DNA of 64,000 bases from Phycisphaerales bacterium (GCA_029260455.1 JAJDDF010000011.1:191130-255129), one strand, 5' to 3'; shown: positions 53,538-63,624, counted from the first letter of the stretch. The notes: a model not told the origin generated them from the letters alone. Translations and numbers: made by a program.

Positions 53538-54980
53538 CTACTCCGTCAACCACTTCATCAGGCCGATGAGTGTTGGCGGCTTGCCGTAGCGCAACACACC
53601 GAGGCGGAAAATCTTCGCAGCGCCCCACACCACAATGCCTACGCCGATGAAACCGACGATGGCCGTTGCGAAAATTTCCCAGATCGGCACTGGATAGGCG
53701 GGTTGACTGAGGCGCATCGCCATGACGAATGGTGTTGTGGGCGGGAAGTAACTCGTCACGCGGGCGAGTGTGCCCGCGGGATTGTCTTGAATGATGATGA
53801 GCAAGATGAACGGCAGCATCATGCTGATGGTCACTGGTGCAAACAGCGCATTGGCTTCACGATAGTCAGTGACTGCGGCGCCGATTGCGGTCATCATGCC
53901 GCCAAGAAAGCCGTAGGCCATTACAAAGTACATCGCAAGCAGTGGCAGTTGCACAAGCGGAATCTGTGAAAGCATGCCGAACCGATCGGCAGCGGCGATG
54001 CCAAGCCCGCCATAGATGGCAAGGATCGACAGTCCAACAAAGCCTTGCCCGATCATTTTGCCGATGAGCAGTTGCCCGGGTGATACCGCAGAAAGCAGCA
54101 CTTCCATCACGCGCGACCCTTTTTCTTCAAGTGTGCCCATGAGGAGGTATTGTCCACCGGTCATCACTGACATAAAGAGCAGCATCATGAAGATGAAGGG
54201 GAGAATCGTGACAATCAATGCGTTGGACGCACCTTCCTGACCGCTTTCGGTGACCAGCACGACATCGGCTTTGGGCGAATTGTCACGGATTTTAGCGACG
54301 ATTTTGGTATCGATGTTCTCGCGCTCGAATCTTGTTCTTTGAATGATGCTCGATGCCATGCTCTGGACTTTGCCGAGATAATCAGGATCGAATGTTTTCG
54401 AGTGAACAATTTTGAACGACCCCGGGATCGTTGTTTCGGGGTCGACATCCGTGGAAGCTTCAGAAGGGGGAAGTGGAAAATCAATCGAATATTCACCGAC
54501 TTGAATATACGCAAGCAGTTCGCCATTGAGTACGCGATCGCGCAGTGACTGTCGGTCAGCGTCGGCGCCTGCGCGTTCGATAGTGACGTCATGAATATTG
54601 TCGAGGCCCATGTGCCGCGCGGCCAGTCTTTTTCCAAATGCCAGTTGATCGGATGTAACCTGCCCCGATAGAGCGGGCATGTCTTGAATTGCCTTGTCGA
54701 TCTGCTTACTGACCTGCTCAGCTTTGAGTTTGGCATTGGCTTTTTGCACTTCAGGATCAAAAGCTGCTTCAAAACCCTGAGCGATGATGGTGTCATGCGT
54801 GGTGTCGATGATCGCAATGGTCCCGGTCATGGGGTCTTTTGTGCCGCCGAGATCTGCATTGGTGACCAGAATGATGATAATCCACATGACCACGGGAACC
54901 ACAACCGTTCCGATGAAGAACGCGGGTGTGAGCGCCGTGGTTTTGAACTCGCGCAGCGCTGTAGCAATGATTTTTCGCAT
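53538..54980 (-). CDS. ABC-2/NatB-type exporter permease
   Basis: The 480-aa protein has one N-terminal transmembrane helix (ALTPAFFIGTVVVPVVMWIIIILVT), a large periplasmic domain of ~220 residues, and five to six C-terminal helices, starting at ALIVTILPFIFMMLLFMSVMTGGQYLLMGTLEEKGSRVMEVLLSAVSPGQLLIGKM. EEKxxRxxEVLLSxxxPxxLLxGK is the signature of the NatB/ABC-2 permeases (Na+ or substrate export). Its start lies one base after the ATPase stop, so the two form one exporter. The substrate is unknown. Confidence 0.92.
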   Translation of the reverse strand: MRKIIATALREFKTTALTPAFFIGTVVVPVVMWIIIILVTNADLGGTKDPMTGTIAIIDTTHDTIIAQGFEAAFDPEVQKANAKLKAEQVSKQIDKAIQDMPALSGQVTSDQLAFGKRLAARHMGLDNIHDVTIERAGADADRQSLRDRVLNGELLAYIQVGEYSIDFPLPPSEASTDVDPETTIPGSFKIVHSKTFDPDYLGKVQSMASSIIQRTRFERENIDTKIVAKIRDNSPKADVVLVTESGQEGASNALIVTILPFIFMMLLFMSVMTGGQYLLMGTLEEKGSRVMEVLLSAVSPGQLLIGKMIGQGFVGLSILAIYGGLGIAAADRFGMLSQIPLVQLPLLAMYFVMAYGFLGGMMTAIGAAVTDYREANALFAPVTISMMLPFILLIIIQDNPAGTLARVTSYFPPTTPFVMAMRLSQPAYPVPIWEIFATAIVGFIGVGIVVWGAAKIFRLGVLRYGKPPTLIGLMKWLTE

Positions 54981-54981
54981 C

Positions 54982-55971
54982 TCAGTTGCCTCTCTGCTGG
55001 GCGCTATCGCTCAGCGCGGCGCGAACACTGTCAGTTGAATCGCCTGGGTCAACCAGCTTCACAAAAATATCTTCAAGCGTTGCCCGGCGGACTTCAACAC
55101 GGCGCACGGGCAGGGCACTTGCCACAGCGGACACGAGTGTTGCAGACTCCACGTTGTCTTCCAGATCCGCTTCAAGACACCCCGGCAGCGCCGATGTTCG
55201 CACGGCGCGCACCCCTTGCACATTGGACAGGGTTGTGCGCGCATCTTCCATGCCGCCGTTCGCGGGTTCGACGATCAGGCTTTTCGGATCGTACTGCGTG
55301 CGGATTTCATCGATGGTGCCGTCAAGGATTTTTCGACCCTTGTTGATCATGAAGATGCGTTCGCACACTTGTTCCGCAGAGTACAGAACATGTGTGGAAA
55401 AGATGATCGTTTTTCCATCGGCGTGCATTTCATCAATCAATCGCCGAAGCAGGCGAGCGTTGACCGGATCGAGGCCGGAAAATGGTTCATCAAGAATGAT
55501 CAGTTCCGGGTCGTGAATGATCGCCGCGAGGAACTGCACCTTTTGCTGCATGCCTTTGGAGAGTTCTTCGCATTTCTTTTTCTGCACGCCGGGAAGTTCG
55601 ACTTTTTCCAGCCAGTCGTCGATCCAGCCACGGAGCTTCACTTTCTCGACGCCCTTGAGTGTGCCGATGTACATGAGGAAGTCGCGGACTTTCATTTTAC
55701 GATAGACGCCGCGTTCTTCTGGCAGATAGCCGATGCGGTCCTTGCTCTCGATTGCAGAGGGGTGCCCGAGGACTTCGATCTGTCCCTCATCAGGATTAAA
55801 AATCGACATGACCATGCGGATGGTCGTGGTCTTGCCCGCGCCATTGGGCCCGAGAAAGCCGCAGACCGATCCTGTTGGCACGACGAGGTCGAGTTTGTCG
55901 ACCGCCAGCGTGTCCTTGAACCGCTTTGAGATACCGGAAATGCGGATCGCCGCCCCGTTTGTTCCTGCCAT
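54982..55971 (-). CDS. ABC-2/NatA-type exporter ATPase
   Basis: The 329-aa protein has Walker A GPNGAGKTT (about 40-48), a signature motif ELSKGMQQKVQFLAAIIHDPELIILDEPFSGLDP with Walker B, and STHVLYSAEQ (H-loop). The last ~80 residues form a C-terminal extension typical of NatA and of drug-export ATPases (PANGGMEDARTTLSNVQGVRAV). It pairs with the permease gene downstream. A regulatory site is not visible. The plus-strand metH gene starts 186 bases upstream and is divergent. Confidence 0.95.
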   Translation of the reverse strand: MAGTNGAAIRISGISKRFKDTLAVDKLDLVVPTGSVCGFLGPNGAGKTTTIRMVMSIFNPDEGQIEVLGHPSAIESKDRIGYLPEERGVYRKMKVRDFLMYIGTLKGVEKVKLRGWIDDWLEKVELPGVQKKKCEELSKGMQQKVQFLAAIIHDPELIILDEPFSGLDPVNARLLRRLIDEMHADGKTIIFSTHVLYSAEQVCERIFMINKGRKILDGTIDEIRTQYDPKSLIVEPANGGMEDARTTLSNVQGVRAVRTSALPGCLEADLEDNVESATLVSAVASALPVRRVEVRRATLEDIFVKLVDPGDSTDSVRAALSDSAQQRGN

Positions 55972-56083
55972 GTATTGCCGCCTCCCTGCGGACTTGCCGC
56001 GCCCATATGCCGATCCTACCGATGACAGCGGTTGAAGTCGTGCCCGGATCAGTTTATTGGTACTGCGGGAGTATTTATTTCTT

Positions 56084-56116
56084 TATCCCTTCATCCGGCT
56101 GAATGGATGATATACT
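56084..56116 (+). promoter_or_regulatory. Candidate promoter and operator of the methionine synthase genes
   Basis: TATACT (56111-56116) is a good -10 box 41 bases before the ATG at 56157. Just upstream, overlapping the -35 region, TCATCC (56091-56096) and GGATGA (56105-56110) form an inverted repeat with an eight-base spacer inside an AT-rich segment. It resembles the place and symmetry of SahR- or MetJ-type operators, but the regulator is not known here. Confidence 0.4.
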
Positions 56117-56156
56117 AGGGAAAGACGGTCCTCAGCTTCAGAAAGGAGCCCATGCA

Positions 56157-58061
56157 ATGTCCTCGTCATTTGCCGCAGCACTTGCCGCCCGCACGCTTGT
56201 CCTTGATGGCGGGATGGGCTCGCAAATCCTGTCGCGCGATCTGTCGATCGACTCGGACTACTGCGGGTGTGAGAATTGTACGGACATCCTGTGTACGACT
56301 CGGCCCGATGTTGTGCAGGACATTCATGAATCATATTTGCGCGCCGGTGCTGACGCGGTTGAGACCAACAGCTTTGGTGCCAATAAGTTGGTGCTTGGTG
56401 AGTTTGATCGCACCGAAGACACATACGACATCGCAAAGTGCTCAGCTGAGATTGCCCGGGCCGCGTGTGACATTCATGGCACGAAAGACAAGCCGCGGTT
56501 TGTTCTGGGTTCGATGGGACCGGGGACAAAGCTCATCTCACTCGGACAGACCGATTGGGACTCGATGTTCGACAGTTACCGCGAGGGGGCGCGCGGCCTG
56601 ATTGATGGCGGCGCCGATACGTTGTTGATCGAAACATGTCAGGACATTTTGCAGATCAAGTGCTCGATCAACGCATGTCTTGCGGCGCTCAAGGAAAAGG
56701 GAAAGTCGCATGAAGATGTTCCCATCATGGTGAGCCTGACGATTGAGCAGACCGGTACGACATTGACTGGTAGTTCGATTGAGGCAGCAGCGGTTGCCAT
56801 TTCGCGCTATCCGATTCTTTCACTTGGTCTGAATTGTGCAACGGGCCCCGCAGAGATGGTTGATCACATGCGGTGGCTTGGCAAGCATTGGGATCGAGCG
56901 CTGACGTGTTATCCAAATGCAGGGTTGCCCGCGCTGGTCGAAGGACGCACGGAGTATCCACTGCAACCAGGCCCCATGGCGGAGATTCTTGATCGATTCG
57001 TCAATGAATTTGGAGTGCGCATGATTGGTGGGTGTTGCGGCACAACCCCTGAGCACATCACAGAACTGTGCCAGGTTGCAGACAAGGCCAACAGCAATTC
57101 GCAGGCATCGCGCACGATTGAGCCCATTGCGCCATCGTCAACATCGTTGTACTCACAAGTTGAACATCGGCAGGACGCAAGCATTTTGATCATCGGCGAG
57201 CGGTGCAATGCATCCGGCTCAAGAAGGTTCAAGCAGCTTCTTGAAGTGGAAGATTGGGACGGCATCGTGGCGGTAGCGCGCGAACAGGTGCACGAGGGTT
57301 CGCATGTACTTGACGTGAATGTGGATTACGCAGGCCGCGATGGTGCACGTGATATGGGCGAGGTGGTTTCGCGTCTTGTGCGGCAAGTTGATGCACCACT
57401 CATGATTGATTCCACGCAGACTGCAACACTCGAAGCGGGGTTGCGTCATGCACCGGGCAAGTGCATTATCAACTCTGCGAATTTTGAAGATGGTGACACC
57501 AAGTTCGATGACATTTGCCAGTTGGCGGTGAAATACGCGGCAAGTATTGTCATCGGTACGATTGACGAAGATCAGGAAGCGGCTATGGCGCGCACCGCAG
57601 ACCGCAAGTTTGCGATCGCAAAGCGTGCGATTGAACGAGCACAGGATATTCATGGCATTCCGCAGAGCGATCTTTTTATTGACCCGCTCGTGCTACCGAT
57701 TTCTACGGGCATGGATGCTGATCGTCGCAGTGCGCTCGAACTTATTGAAGGCACGCGCCGCATCACAGCGGCATTCCCAGATGTGCAGATCACCTGTGGG
57801 TTATCGAATGTGAGCTTTGGTTTGAAACCGTCGGCGCGTGTTGCGCTCAATTCCGTATTCATGCATGAATTGGCTGTTGCGGGCATGTCGAGTGCTATTG
57901 TGCATGCGGGCCGCATTATTCCTTTGGTGCGCATTGATGGAGAACAGAAAAGAGTTGCAGCACACTTGATCTATGATCGAAGATCCAATGCTCTTGGTGG
58001 CACGGGACTTCCCAGTGAATATCCCGATGCGCTCGAAAGCAGTATGGTGAGCGTCGCATGA
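56157..58061 (+). CDS. metH: Methionine synthase, homocysteine and folate-binding half (split MetH)
   Basis: The ATG at 56157 follows AAAGGAG by nine bases. In the 634-aa protein the homocysteine domain has LVLDGGMGSQI, DAVETNSFGANKLVLGEF and the zinc ligands GLNCATGP (Cys227) and GGCCGTTPEH (293-294). A pterin/methyltetrahydrofolate-binding domain follows from ~350: ILIIGERCNASGSRRFKQLLEVEDWDGIVAVAREQVHEGSHVLDVNVDYAGRDG, PLMIDST and DPLVLPISTGMD. In most bacteria both are fused with the cobalamin and activation domains; here these are in the next gene. The stop overlaps the next ATG (ATGA). Confidence 0.95.
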   Translation: MSSSFAAALAARTLVLDGGMGSQILSRDLSIDSDYCGCENCTDILCTTRPDVVQDIHESYLRAGADAVETNSFGANKLVLGEFDRTEDTYDIAKCSAEIARAACDIHGTKDKPRFVLGSMGPGTKLISLGQTDWDSMFDSYREGARGLIDGGADTLLIETCQDILQIKCSINACLAALKEKGKSHEDVPIMVSLTIEQTGTTLTGSSIEAAAVAISRYPILSLGLNCATGPAEMVDHMRWLGKHWDRALTCYPNAGLPALVEGRTEYPLQPGPMAEILDRFVNEFGVRMIGGCCGTTPEHITELCQVADKANSNSQASRTIEPIAPSSTSLYSQVEHRQDASILIIGERCNASGSRRFKQLLEVEDWDGIVAVAREQVHEGSHVLDVNVDYAGRDGARDMGEVVSRLVRQVDAPLMIDSTQTATLEAGLRHAPGKCIINSANFEDGDTKFDDICQLAVKYAASIVIGTIDEDQEAAMARTADRKFAIAKRAIERAQDIHGIPQSDLFIDPLVLPISTGMDADRRSALELIEGTRRITAAFPDVQITCGLSNVSFGLKPSARVALNSVFMHELAVAGMSSAIVHAGRIIPLVRIDGEQKRVAAHLIYDRRSNALGGTGLPSEYPDALESSMVSVA

Positions 58062-59788
58062 CTACAGATATTCCAGGCTATCCTGACGATTATGACCCGT
58101 TACAGAGTTTCATTGCGCTCTTCAAGGATGCGCAAGGGCCCGCGGCTGCGGCGCGTGACGACACGCCCAAAACACTTGAAGAGCGATTGCGGAATCACAT
58201 TATTGATGGTGTGAAAGAAGGTCTTACACAATCGATTGAAGAAGCGTTAGAAGATTATTCGCCGCTTGACATCATCAATGATCATCTTCTCGATGGGATG
58301 AAAACAGTTGGCGAATTATTTGGCTCCGGACAGATGCAGCTTCCCTTTGTGTTGCAGAGTGCAGAGGTTATGAAAACGGCGGTTGCTCAGCTTGAGCCCC
58401 TGATGGAGCGCGAAGAGGGCTCGACCAAGGGCTCAATCGTGCTTGCCACGGTGAAAGGTGATGTGCATGACATCGGTAAAAACCTTGTCGATATTATTCT
58501 TTCCAATAATGGCTACACGGTTCACAACATTGGCATCAAGCAGACATTGCCATCAATTCTTGACGCGCTGAACACAACAGGTGCGCAGGTTGTTGGGTTG
58601 TCAGGGCTGCTCGTGAAATCGGTCAACGTCATGGAAGACAACCTGCGCGAAATGAACGCGCAGGGGATTGATATTCCGGTGATGCTTGGTGGCGCTGCGC
58701 TCACTCGTCATTATGCAGAGGGACACCTGCGAAAAACGTACAACGGCAAACTCTATTACGGCAAGGATGCCTTTGAAGGCCTGCGCACGATGGACCATCT
58801 TGTCTCTGACCGTCTTGATGATCTTGAGAGTGAGATCGAAGAGCGCCGTGCCAAGCGCAGTGCGACCGAGGAAGTGGTTGCGCGGTCGAAAGCGAAACAA
58901 GCAAAGACCGCTGAAGAATTCGAACGTACGAAAGGTGAAACCGTAACTGCGATTGTCGAGGCACCTTCAGCGCTGCGCCTTGCGCTGGCGTCTGTGCCCA
59001 CGCCGCCCTTCTGGGGGTCGCGCGTTGTTGATTCGATCGAACTTGACAGTGTGTATCCATTTATTAATGAGGTTGCGCTCTTTCGGGGACAGTGGCAATT
59101 CAAGAAAGGTGCGATGTCTGCGGACGACTATGAGCGCGTTCTTGATGAGACAGTGCGCCCGATCCTTGAACGACTCAAGACGGACTGTCGCGAGCAGAAA
59201 ACACTTGCACCCAAGGTTGTCTACGGCTATTGGCCATGTCAGGCGAATGGTGATGATCTGATCGTCTATGACCCCGAGGATCATGCGCGCGAGATTGAGC
59301 GCTTTTGTTTTCCGCGTCAACAAGGTAAGCAACAGAGATGTCTGACCGATTTTTTCCGTACTGTTGAGTCAGGTGAGATGGATGTGCTTGGGTTGACTGC
59401 GGTGACGGTGGGGGAGCGCGCATCAGAAGAAGCACAGAAACTCTTTGAGGCGAATAACTACACTGAATATCTATACCTGCACGGTTTTGGCGTTGAAACC
59501 GCAGAAGCACTCGCAGAAATGTGGCACAAGCGCATTCGCGCTGAGCTTGGCTTTGCGTCAGAAGATTCGCCCAACGTGCGGGGGCTGTTTCGTCAGAACT
59601 ATCGCGGCTCGCGCTATTCGCCCGGCTACCCCGCGTGCCCGGATATGTCTGATCATGGCATCATGTGGCGTTTGCTAGAACCAGAGCGCATCGGTGCGAC
59701 ACTCACGGAGAACTGGCAGATTGTGCCCGAGCAGTCTACGTGCGCGTTTGTTGTGCATCATCCCGAGGCGAAATATTTCAATGCGTGA
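58058..59788 (+). CDS. metH: Methionine synthase, cobalamin-binding and activation half (split MetH)
   Basis: The ATG at 58058 overlaps the first half by 4 bases. In the 576-aa protein a helical cap (HLLDGMKTVGELFGSGQMQLPFVLQSAEVMKTAV) is followed by the B12-binding GDVHDIG (134-140, His137 the cobalt ligand), NVVGLSG-type strand and a GGAALTRHY segment. From ~330 the activation domain is present (YPFINEVALFRGQWQF) and ends with RGSRYSPGYPACPD near 516, the AdoMet-binding signature for reactivation of oxidised cobalamin. Together with the first gene it makes a full MetH; the two-chain form is uncommon but known in planctomycetes and Thermotoga-like cases. Confidence 0.93.
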   Translation: MTTDIPGYPDDYDPLQSFIALFKDAQGPAAAARDDTPKTLEERLRNHIIDGVKEGLTQSIEEALEDYSPLDIINDHLLDGMKTVGELFGSGQMQLPFVLQSAEVMKTAVAQLEPLMEREEGSTKGSIVLATVKGDVHDIGKNLVDIILSNNGYTVHNIGIKQTLPSILDALNTTGAQVVGLSGLLVKSVNVMEDNLREMNAQGIDIPVMLGGAALTRHYAEGHLRKTYNGKLYYGKDAFEGLRTMDHLVSDRLDDLESEIEERRAKRSATEEVVARSKAKQAKTAEEFERTKGETVTAIVEAPSALRLALASVPTPPFWGSRVVDSIELDSVYPFINEVALFRGQWQFKKGAMSADDYERVLDETVRPILERLKTDCREQKTLAPKVVYGYWPCQANGDDLIVYDPEDHAREIERFCFPRQQGKQQRCLTDFFRTVESGEMDVLGLTAVTVGERASEEAQKLFEANNYTEYLYLHGFGVETAEALAEMWHKRIRAELGFASEDSPNVRGLFRQNYRGSRYSPGYPACPDMSDHGIMWRLLEPERIGATLTENWQIVPEQSTCAFVVHHPEAKYFNA

Positions 59789-59948
59789 TTGTTGGGTGTG
59801 CCCTGCGTCTCATTTGTTATCTGGACGATGACGTTTGCTTCAGTGCTGCGTAGTGATCTACCGTCTGTACCGGTTATGCCGACTGGGCAAACGCGGCTTT
59901 GGCACTCTCTTCTTCTACCCGTCGCGTCAACGGCCGACGATTTGACCT

Positions 59949-60719
59949 ATGAACACCACACGCATTCTTCCGATTGTCGTTGGATGTCTTGCCCTTGCTG
60001 GGTGCTCGGCGTCCAATTCAAACCTGCGTGCGCAGAACACCACCAAGGTGTCGCCGTACGCAGAAAACCAGAACCAGGCATTTACCCGTTCGAGTTTCTC
60101 GGGCGCATCGTCGTTGCACATGCCCTCAGGCCTTGCGTTCTTTGTTGCCGTTGAGCCGGGCGATGCTGAAGAAACATCAGCGCGCGCCGCGGTGGATCAG
60201 CCTTCATCGGTGAATGATTCATTTCGCTGGCTTGAAGTGCTTGCTGCGGGCGAGTGGGACTTTGCGCCGCACGCGCAGTTGCAGATCAATTTGCCCTTGT
60301 ATCTTGAGCCATCGAGCAACCTGATTGTTTCGCGTCAGCAGGATGATTATTACCTGCTCGTGCAGAACAGCACAGGCAACGTTGTCAGCGCTGACACTGT
60401 GCCGGGCTTTGGCGTGGTTGACGCGGGTGCGATTGAGTCCATTGGACGCAACAACACCACGAACGCATCGATCACAGTAGCCCTCACTGAAGCGGGTCAG
60501 AATGCTCTTGAGCAATTGACTTCTGCCAATATTGGCAAGGCCCTTGTGGTCGCTGTTGATGGCAAGATCATTCACTCCGAGCGCATCAGCGCCCCCATTT
60601 ATGGTGCCGCGAAGTTTGGCAAGCTGTTTGACCTGTCGCAGACTGAGCAACTTGCTGCAAGTCTTGTGACCAGCGACAGCACGGCGACCTTTGCGAATGT
60701 CCCGGTCGACAACGACTGA
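59949..60719 (+). CDS. Lipoprotein with a SecD P1-like domain
   Basis: The ATG at 59949 opens a lipoprotein signal (RILPIVVGCLALAGCSASN; lipobox LAGC, Cys19). In the 256-aa protein a first part with a SLHMPSGLAFFVAVEPGDAEE strand and LPLYLEPSSNLIVSRQQDDYYLLV is followed by VALTEAGQNALEQLTSANIGKALVVAVDGKIIHSERISAPIYGAAKFGKLFDLSQTEQLAASL, which follows the P1/head subdomain of SecD (LTxxGxxxFxxLTxxNxGKxLAIxLDGxVxSAPxI). There are no SecD transmembrane helices. It could be a periplasmic chaperone-like protein; the function is unknown. Confidence 0.75.
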   Translation: MNTTRILPIVVGCLALAGCSASNSNLRAQNTTKVSPYAENQNQAFTRSSFSGASSLHMPSGLAFFVAVEPGDAEETSARAAVDQPSSVNDSFRWLEVLAAGEWDFAPHAQLQINLPLYLEPSSNLIVSRQQDDYYLLVQNSTGNVVSADTVPGFGVVDAGAIESIGRNNTTNASITVALTEAGQNALEQLTSANIGKALVVAVDGKIIHSERISAPIYGAAKFGKLFDLSQTEQLAASLVTSDSTATFANVPVDND

Positions 60720-60854
60720 CGCCGGGCACGAACGAAACAGACGACATCTCAGCTCTCTTTGAGCACGAAATCAGCGAAGCGATGTGGGGATACATTCCTG
60801 CGTCGCTTTGTTGTTTTTTGCCCACAACGCCGTGATGTGTGTACGCTTGAAGCG

Positions 60855-63425
60855 ATGGACGCGATCATCGACGAGGCGCACTTACTGGAGGGGCTGACTG
60901 ATCCTCAGCGTGCGGCTGTCATGCGCACCGAGGGGCCGCTATTGATTCTCGCTGCCGCGGGTTCCGGCAAGACGCGGGTCATCACGAGGCGGCTTGCGTA
61001 TTTGCTTGCACAGGGTGTGCCCGCGTGGCAGATTCTCTCATTGACCTTTACCAACAAGGCGGCGGGGGAGATGCGCGAGCGCGTGCATGCCTTACTCACG
61101 CGTGATGGCGATACCGAACCGCCTGCCTCTCTCGTGCGCGGTCTGACAACAACAACATTTCATTCCTTGTGCGCTCGATTGTTGCGCCGGTATGCCGAGG
61201 AAGCTGCGGAATCGATTCCCGGGTGGCTGCTGCGGGGTAACTATTCGATCTACGATTCTGTTGACCAGCTCGCGTTGATGAAGAAGCAGCTTAAATCGCT
61301 TGAGCTTTCGACGAGCAACTGGCCGCCGCGTCAGATGCTATCGACCATTTCAACAGCAAAGAACGAATTGAAAGACGCCAAAGCCTACGCCGCATCTGCG
61401 AACACCATGGGCGGGTTTGCAGAGCGCACCGCCGCCAAGGTGTTTGAGGCATACGATCGCGCATTGCGCAAGGCAAATGCAGTAGATTTTGATGATCTGA
61501 TGATGCTGACGGTGCGTTTGCTGCGCGAGTGTGAGCGCGTGCGCGAAGAGGTGCAGCACCGATTTCGGTATCTGATGATCGATGAGTATCAAGACACGAA
61601 TCATGCCCAGTTTGTGCTTGCGACATTGCTGTGCGTGGAACATACAGATGATGCGCAGCCAAGCGGCGTGCCGATCATCGGCGCAGAAGCTAGACAACAA
61701 GACGAGGCATCGAGTGAATCACCACATGAGTCGCGCGGGCCGAACATCTGTGTCGTTGGTGATCCGGATCAATCGATTTATGGATGGCGTGGTGCGGACA
61801 TTCGCAACATCCTCGAATTTGAAGAGCGATATCCCGCGACACATGTGATCGCGCTGGGGCAGAACTTTCGTTCCACGCCGCACATTCTTGCGACTGCCGA
61901 TGCGCTCATTCGCCACAATCGTGAGCGAAAGCACAAGGACCTGTTCACCGCTATTGAAGATGGCGACAAGCCGGAAGTGAACCTGTGCCGAAATGAACAT
62001 CATGAAGCGGATGTGGTGCTTGACTGGTTCAAGCAGCGCAGTCTTGACGAGGGCATCGCGTGGAATGAATGCGCCATTTTTTACCGCAACAATTCACTGT
62101 CGCGCGTGATGGAAGACGCACTGCGCAGGTCAGGTATTCCATACATCATCGCACGCGGCACCGCGTTCTACCAGCGCGAGGAAGTAAAAGATGCACTTGC
62201 CTACTTGCGCCTGATCGCAAATCCTGCGGATGATATTTCTCTTGGGCGTATTATCAATAAGCCCGTGCGCAAGATTGGCAAGGCTACGATTGACCAGATC
62301 ACGCACCATGCCACCACATCGGGCCTGACTATCTTTGAAGCATGCCGCGAGGTGCGCGAGCTTGGTCTTGGCAATGCTGCGATGACTGCGGTGGATCGTT
62401 TTGTTGAGATACTAGATGAGTGGACCGGTGCGGGCACATTCATGGGCGCAACGGTTGCTGCAACACTTGGCGAACTTGCTGAGCGCGTGATCCGCGAGAG
62501 CAGACTTGAAAAGCACTACGCAACTAAGACGAACCGCGCCACGGGTGAACCCGATGAAGATCGTGTTGCCAACCTTGAAGAGCTTATCAACGCGGCTACT
62601 GAGTTTGAAGCAGATTTCGACCCGGCTTCCGATGTTGCTCAGGACGTAATTACCGACAATGCACCGCCCTTGCTTGCGATGTTGCGCGCGTTTCTTGAAT
62701 CCGTATCGCTCATTGCAGATGCTGATCGCATCGATCCTGCGCGCGGCGCGGTGACACTCATGACGTTGCACGCTGCCAAGGGCCTGGAGTTTCACGCGGT
62801 CGCGATGATCGGCCTTGAAGAAGGTCTGCTGCCCGGCATGCGGGCCATGGAAAGTGAATCGCAACTTGAAGAAGAACGCAGGCTTGCATTTGTTGGCATC
62901 ACCCGTGCCCGCAGGCGTTTGCTTATTTCTTCGGCGAAATATCGCACGCATCGCGGCATGCGCGAACGCACGATCCCCTCGCGATTTCTGAGCGAATTGC
63001 CTGAAGAACACATCTCTATTACGGACCAATCGGATGCTTGGGATGGTGAAGGTGATGAGGGTGGCAGTGGGTTGGGTGGCTGGGATGCACAGCGCAAGCC
63101 AAAGCGTATGGTTCGCGGCAATGAAGACAGCGCGTTTGTCGACGATGATCTGGATATTGATCAGCGTTCGCCTGAAGAGCGCGTGGGTGTGTCGTCGTTT
63201 GGTTCGAAGAAGAAAACAGATGTTTTGCCGGGCGATGTTGTCTCTCATCCGCAGTTTGGTCGGGGTGTGATTGAGCGCGTTATGGGTTTTGGCATGAACC
63301 GCCGGGCGACCATTGCCTTTGAAGACCTCGGTACCAAGACGCTTGTGCTGCAATATGCACGGTTGAAGGTGGAATCGCGGGGTGCGGGCACGGATGATTT
63401 TGAGGCAACCGATGTACCGTTTTGA
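60855..63425 (+). CDS. UvrD/PcrA-type superfamily 1 DNA helicase
   Basis: The ATG at 60855 gives 856 aa. In it DPQRAAV (Q motif) is followed by LAAAGSGKTR (Walker A, 32-41), LTFTNKAAGEMR, TFHSL, DEYQDTN (motif II), VVGDPDQSIYGWRGADIRNI (motif III), LGQNFRSTPHIL, VTLMTLHAAKGLEFHAV (motif V) and EERRLAFVGITRARRRL (motif VI). It unwinds DNA 3' to 5' in repair. Between motif II and III there is an extra acidic segment of ~30 residues (DDAQPSGVPIIGAEARQQDEASSESPHESRGP). The C-terminus (LPGDVVSHPQFGRGVIERVMG...TLVLQYARLKV) is the PcrA-type Tudor-like domain. The choice between UvrD and PcrA is not made. Confidence 0.96.
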   Translation: MDAIIDEAHLLEGLTDPQRAAVMRTEGPLLILAAAGSGKTRVITRRLAYLLAQGVPAWQILSLTFTNKAAGEMRERVHALLTRDGDTEPPASLVRGLTTTTFHSLCARLLRRYAEEAAESIPGWLLRGNYSIYDSVDQLALMKKQLKSLELSTSNWPPRQMLSTISTAKNELKDAKAYAASANTMGGFAERTAAKVFEAYDRALRKANAVDFDDLMMLTVRLLRECERVREEVQHRFRYLMIDEYQDTNHAQFVLATLLCVEHTDDAQPSGVPIIGAEARQQDEASSESPHESRGPNICVVGDPDQSIYGWRGADIRNILEFEERYPATHVIALGQNFRSTPHILATADALIRHNRERKHKDLFTAIEDGDKPEVNLCRNEHHEADVVLDWFKQRSLDEGIAWNECAIFYRNNSLSRVMEDALRRSGIPYIIARGTAFYQREEVKDALAYLRLIANPADDISLGRIINKPVRKIGKATIDQITHHATTSGLTIFEACREVRELGLGNAAMTAVDRFVEILDEWTGAGTFMGATVAATLGELAERVIRESRLEKHYATKTNRATGEPDEDRVANLEELINAATEFEADFDPASDVAQDVITDNAPPLLAMLRAFLESVSLIADADRIDPARGAVTLMTLHAAKGLEFHAVAMIGLEEGLLPGMRAMESESQLEEERRLAFVGITRARRRLLISSAKYRTHRGMRERTIPSRFLSELPEEHISITDQSDAWDGEGDEGGSGLGGWDAQRKPKRMVRGNEDSAFVDDDLDIDQRSPEERVGVSSFGSKKKTDVLPGDVVSHPQFGRGVIERVMGFGMNRRATIAFEDLGTKTLVLQYARLKVESRGAGTDDFEATDVPF

Positions 63426-63624
63426 GCGATACTTTCGATGATATATGGGCCTCCGTCCGTGCACACAGACAGCCCGGCCATTGCGATAGCTGGGCTTGCG
63501 GTCCGAGGTTGATCGAGGCGTCGTCTCAGGGTGCCCGATTCGACACCATGCCCGCGCGGCGATAACTTGCAAGTGAAACTCATCCGGAACCGCGACTGTT
63601 CTGATGCGGATGAGGGAGATAGTC

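Noticed and set aside
63500-63530. Hairpin GCCCGGC-10-GCTGGGC after the helicase gene
   Set aside because: The loop is long, one G-T pair is needed and no T-run follows, so a terminator call is not supported.
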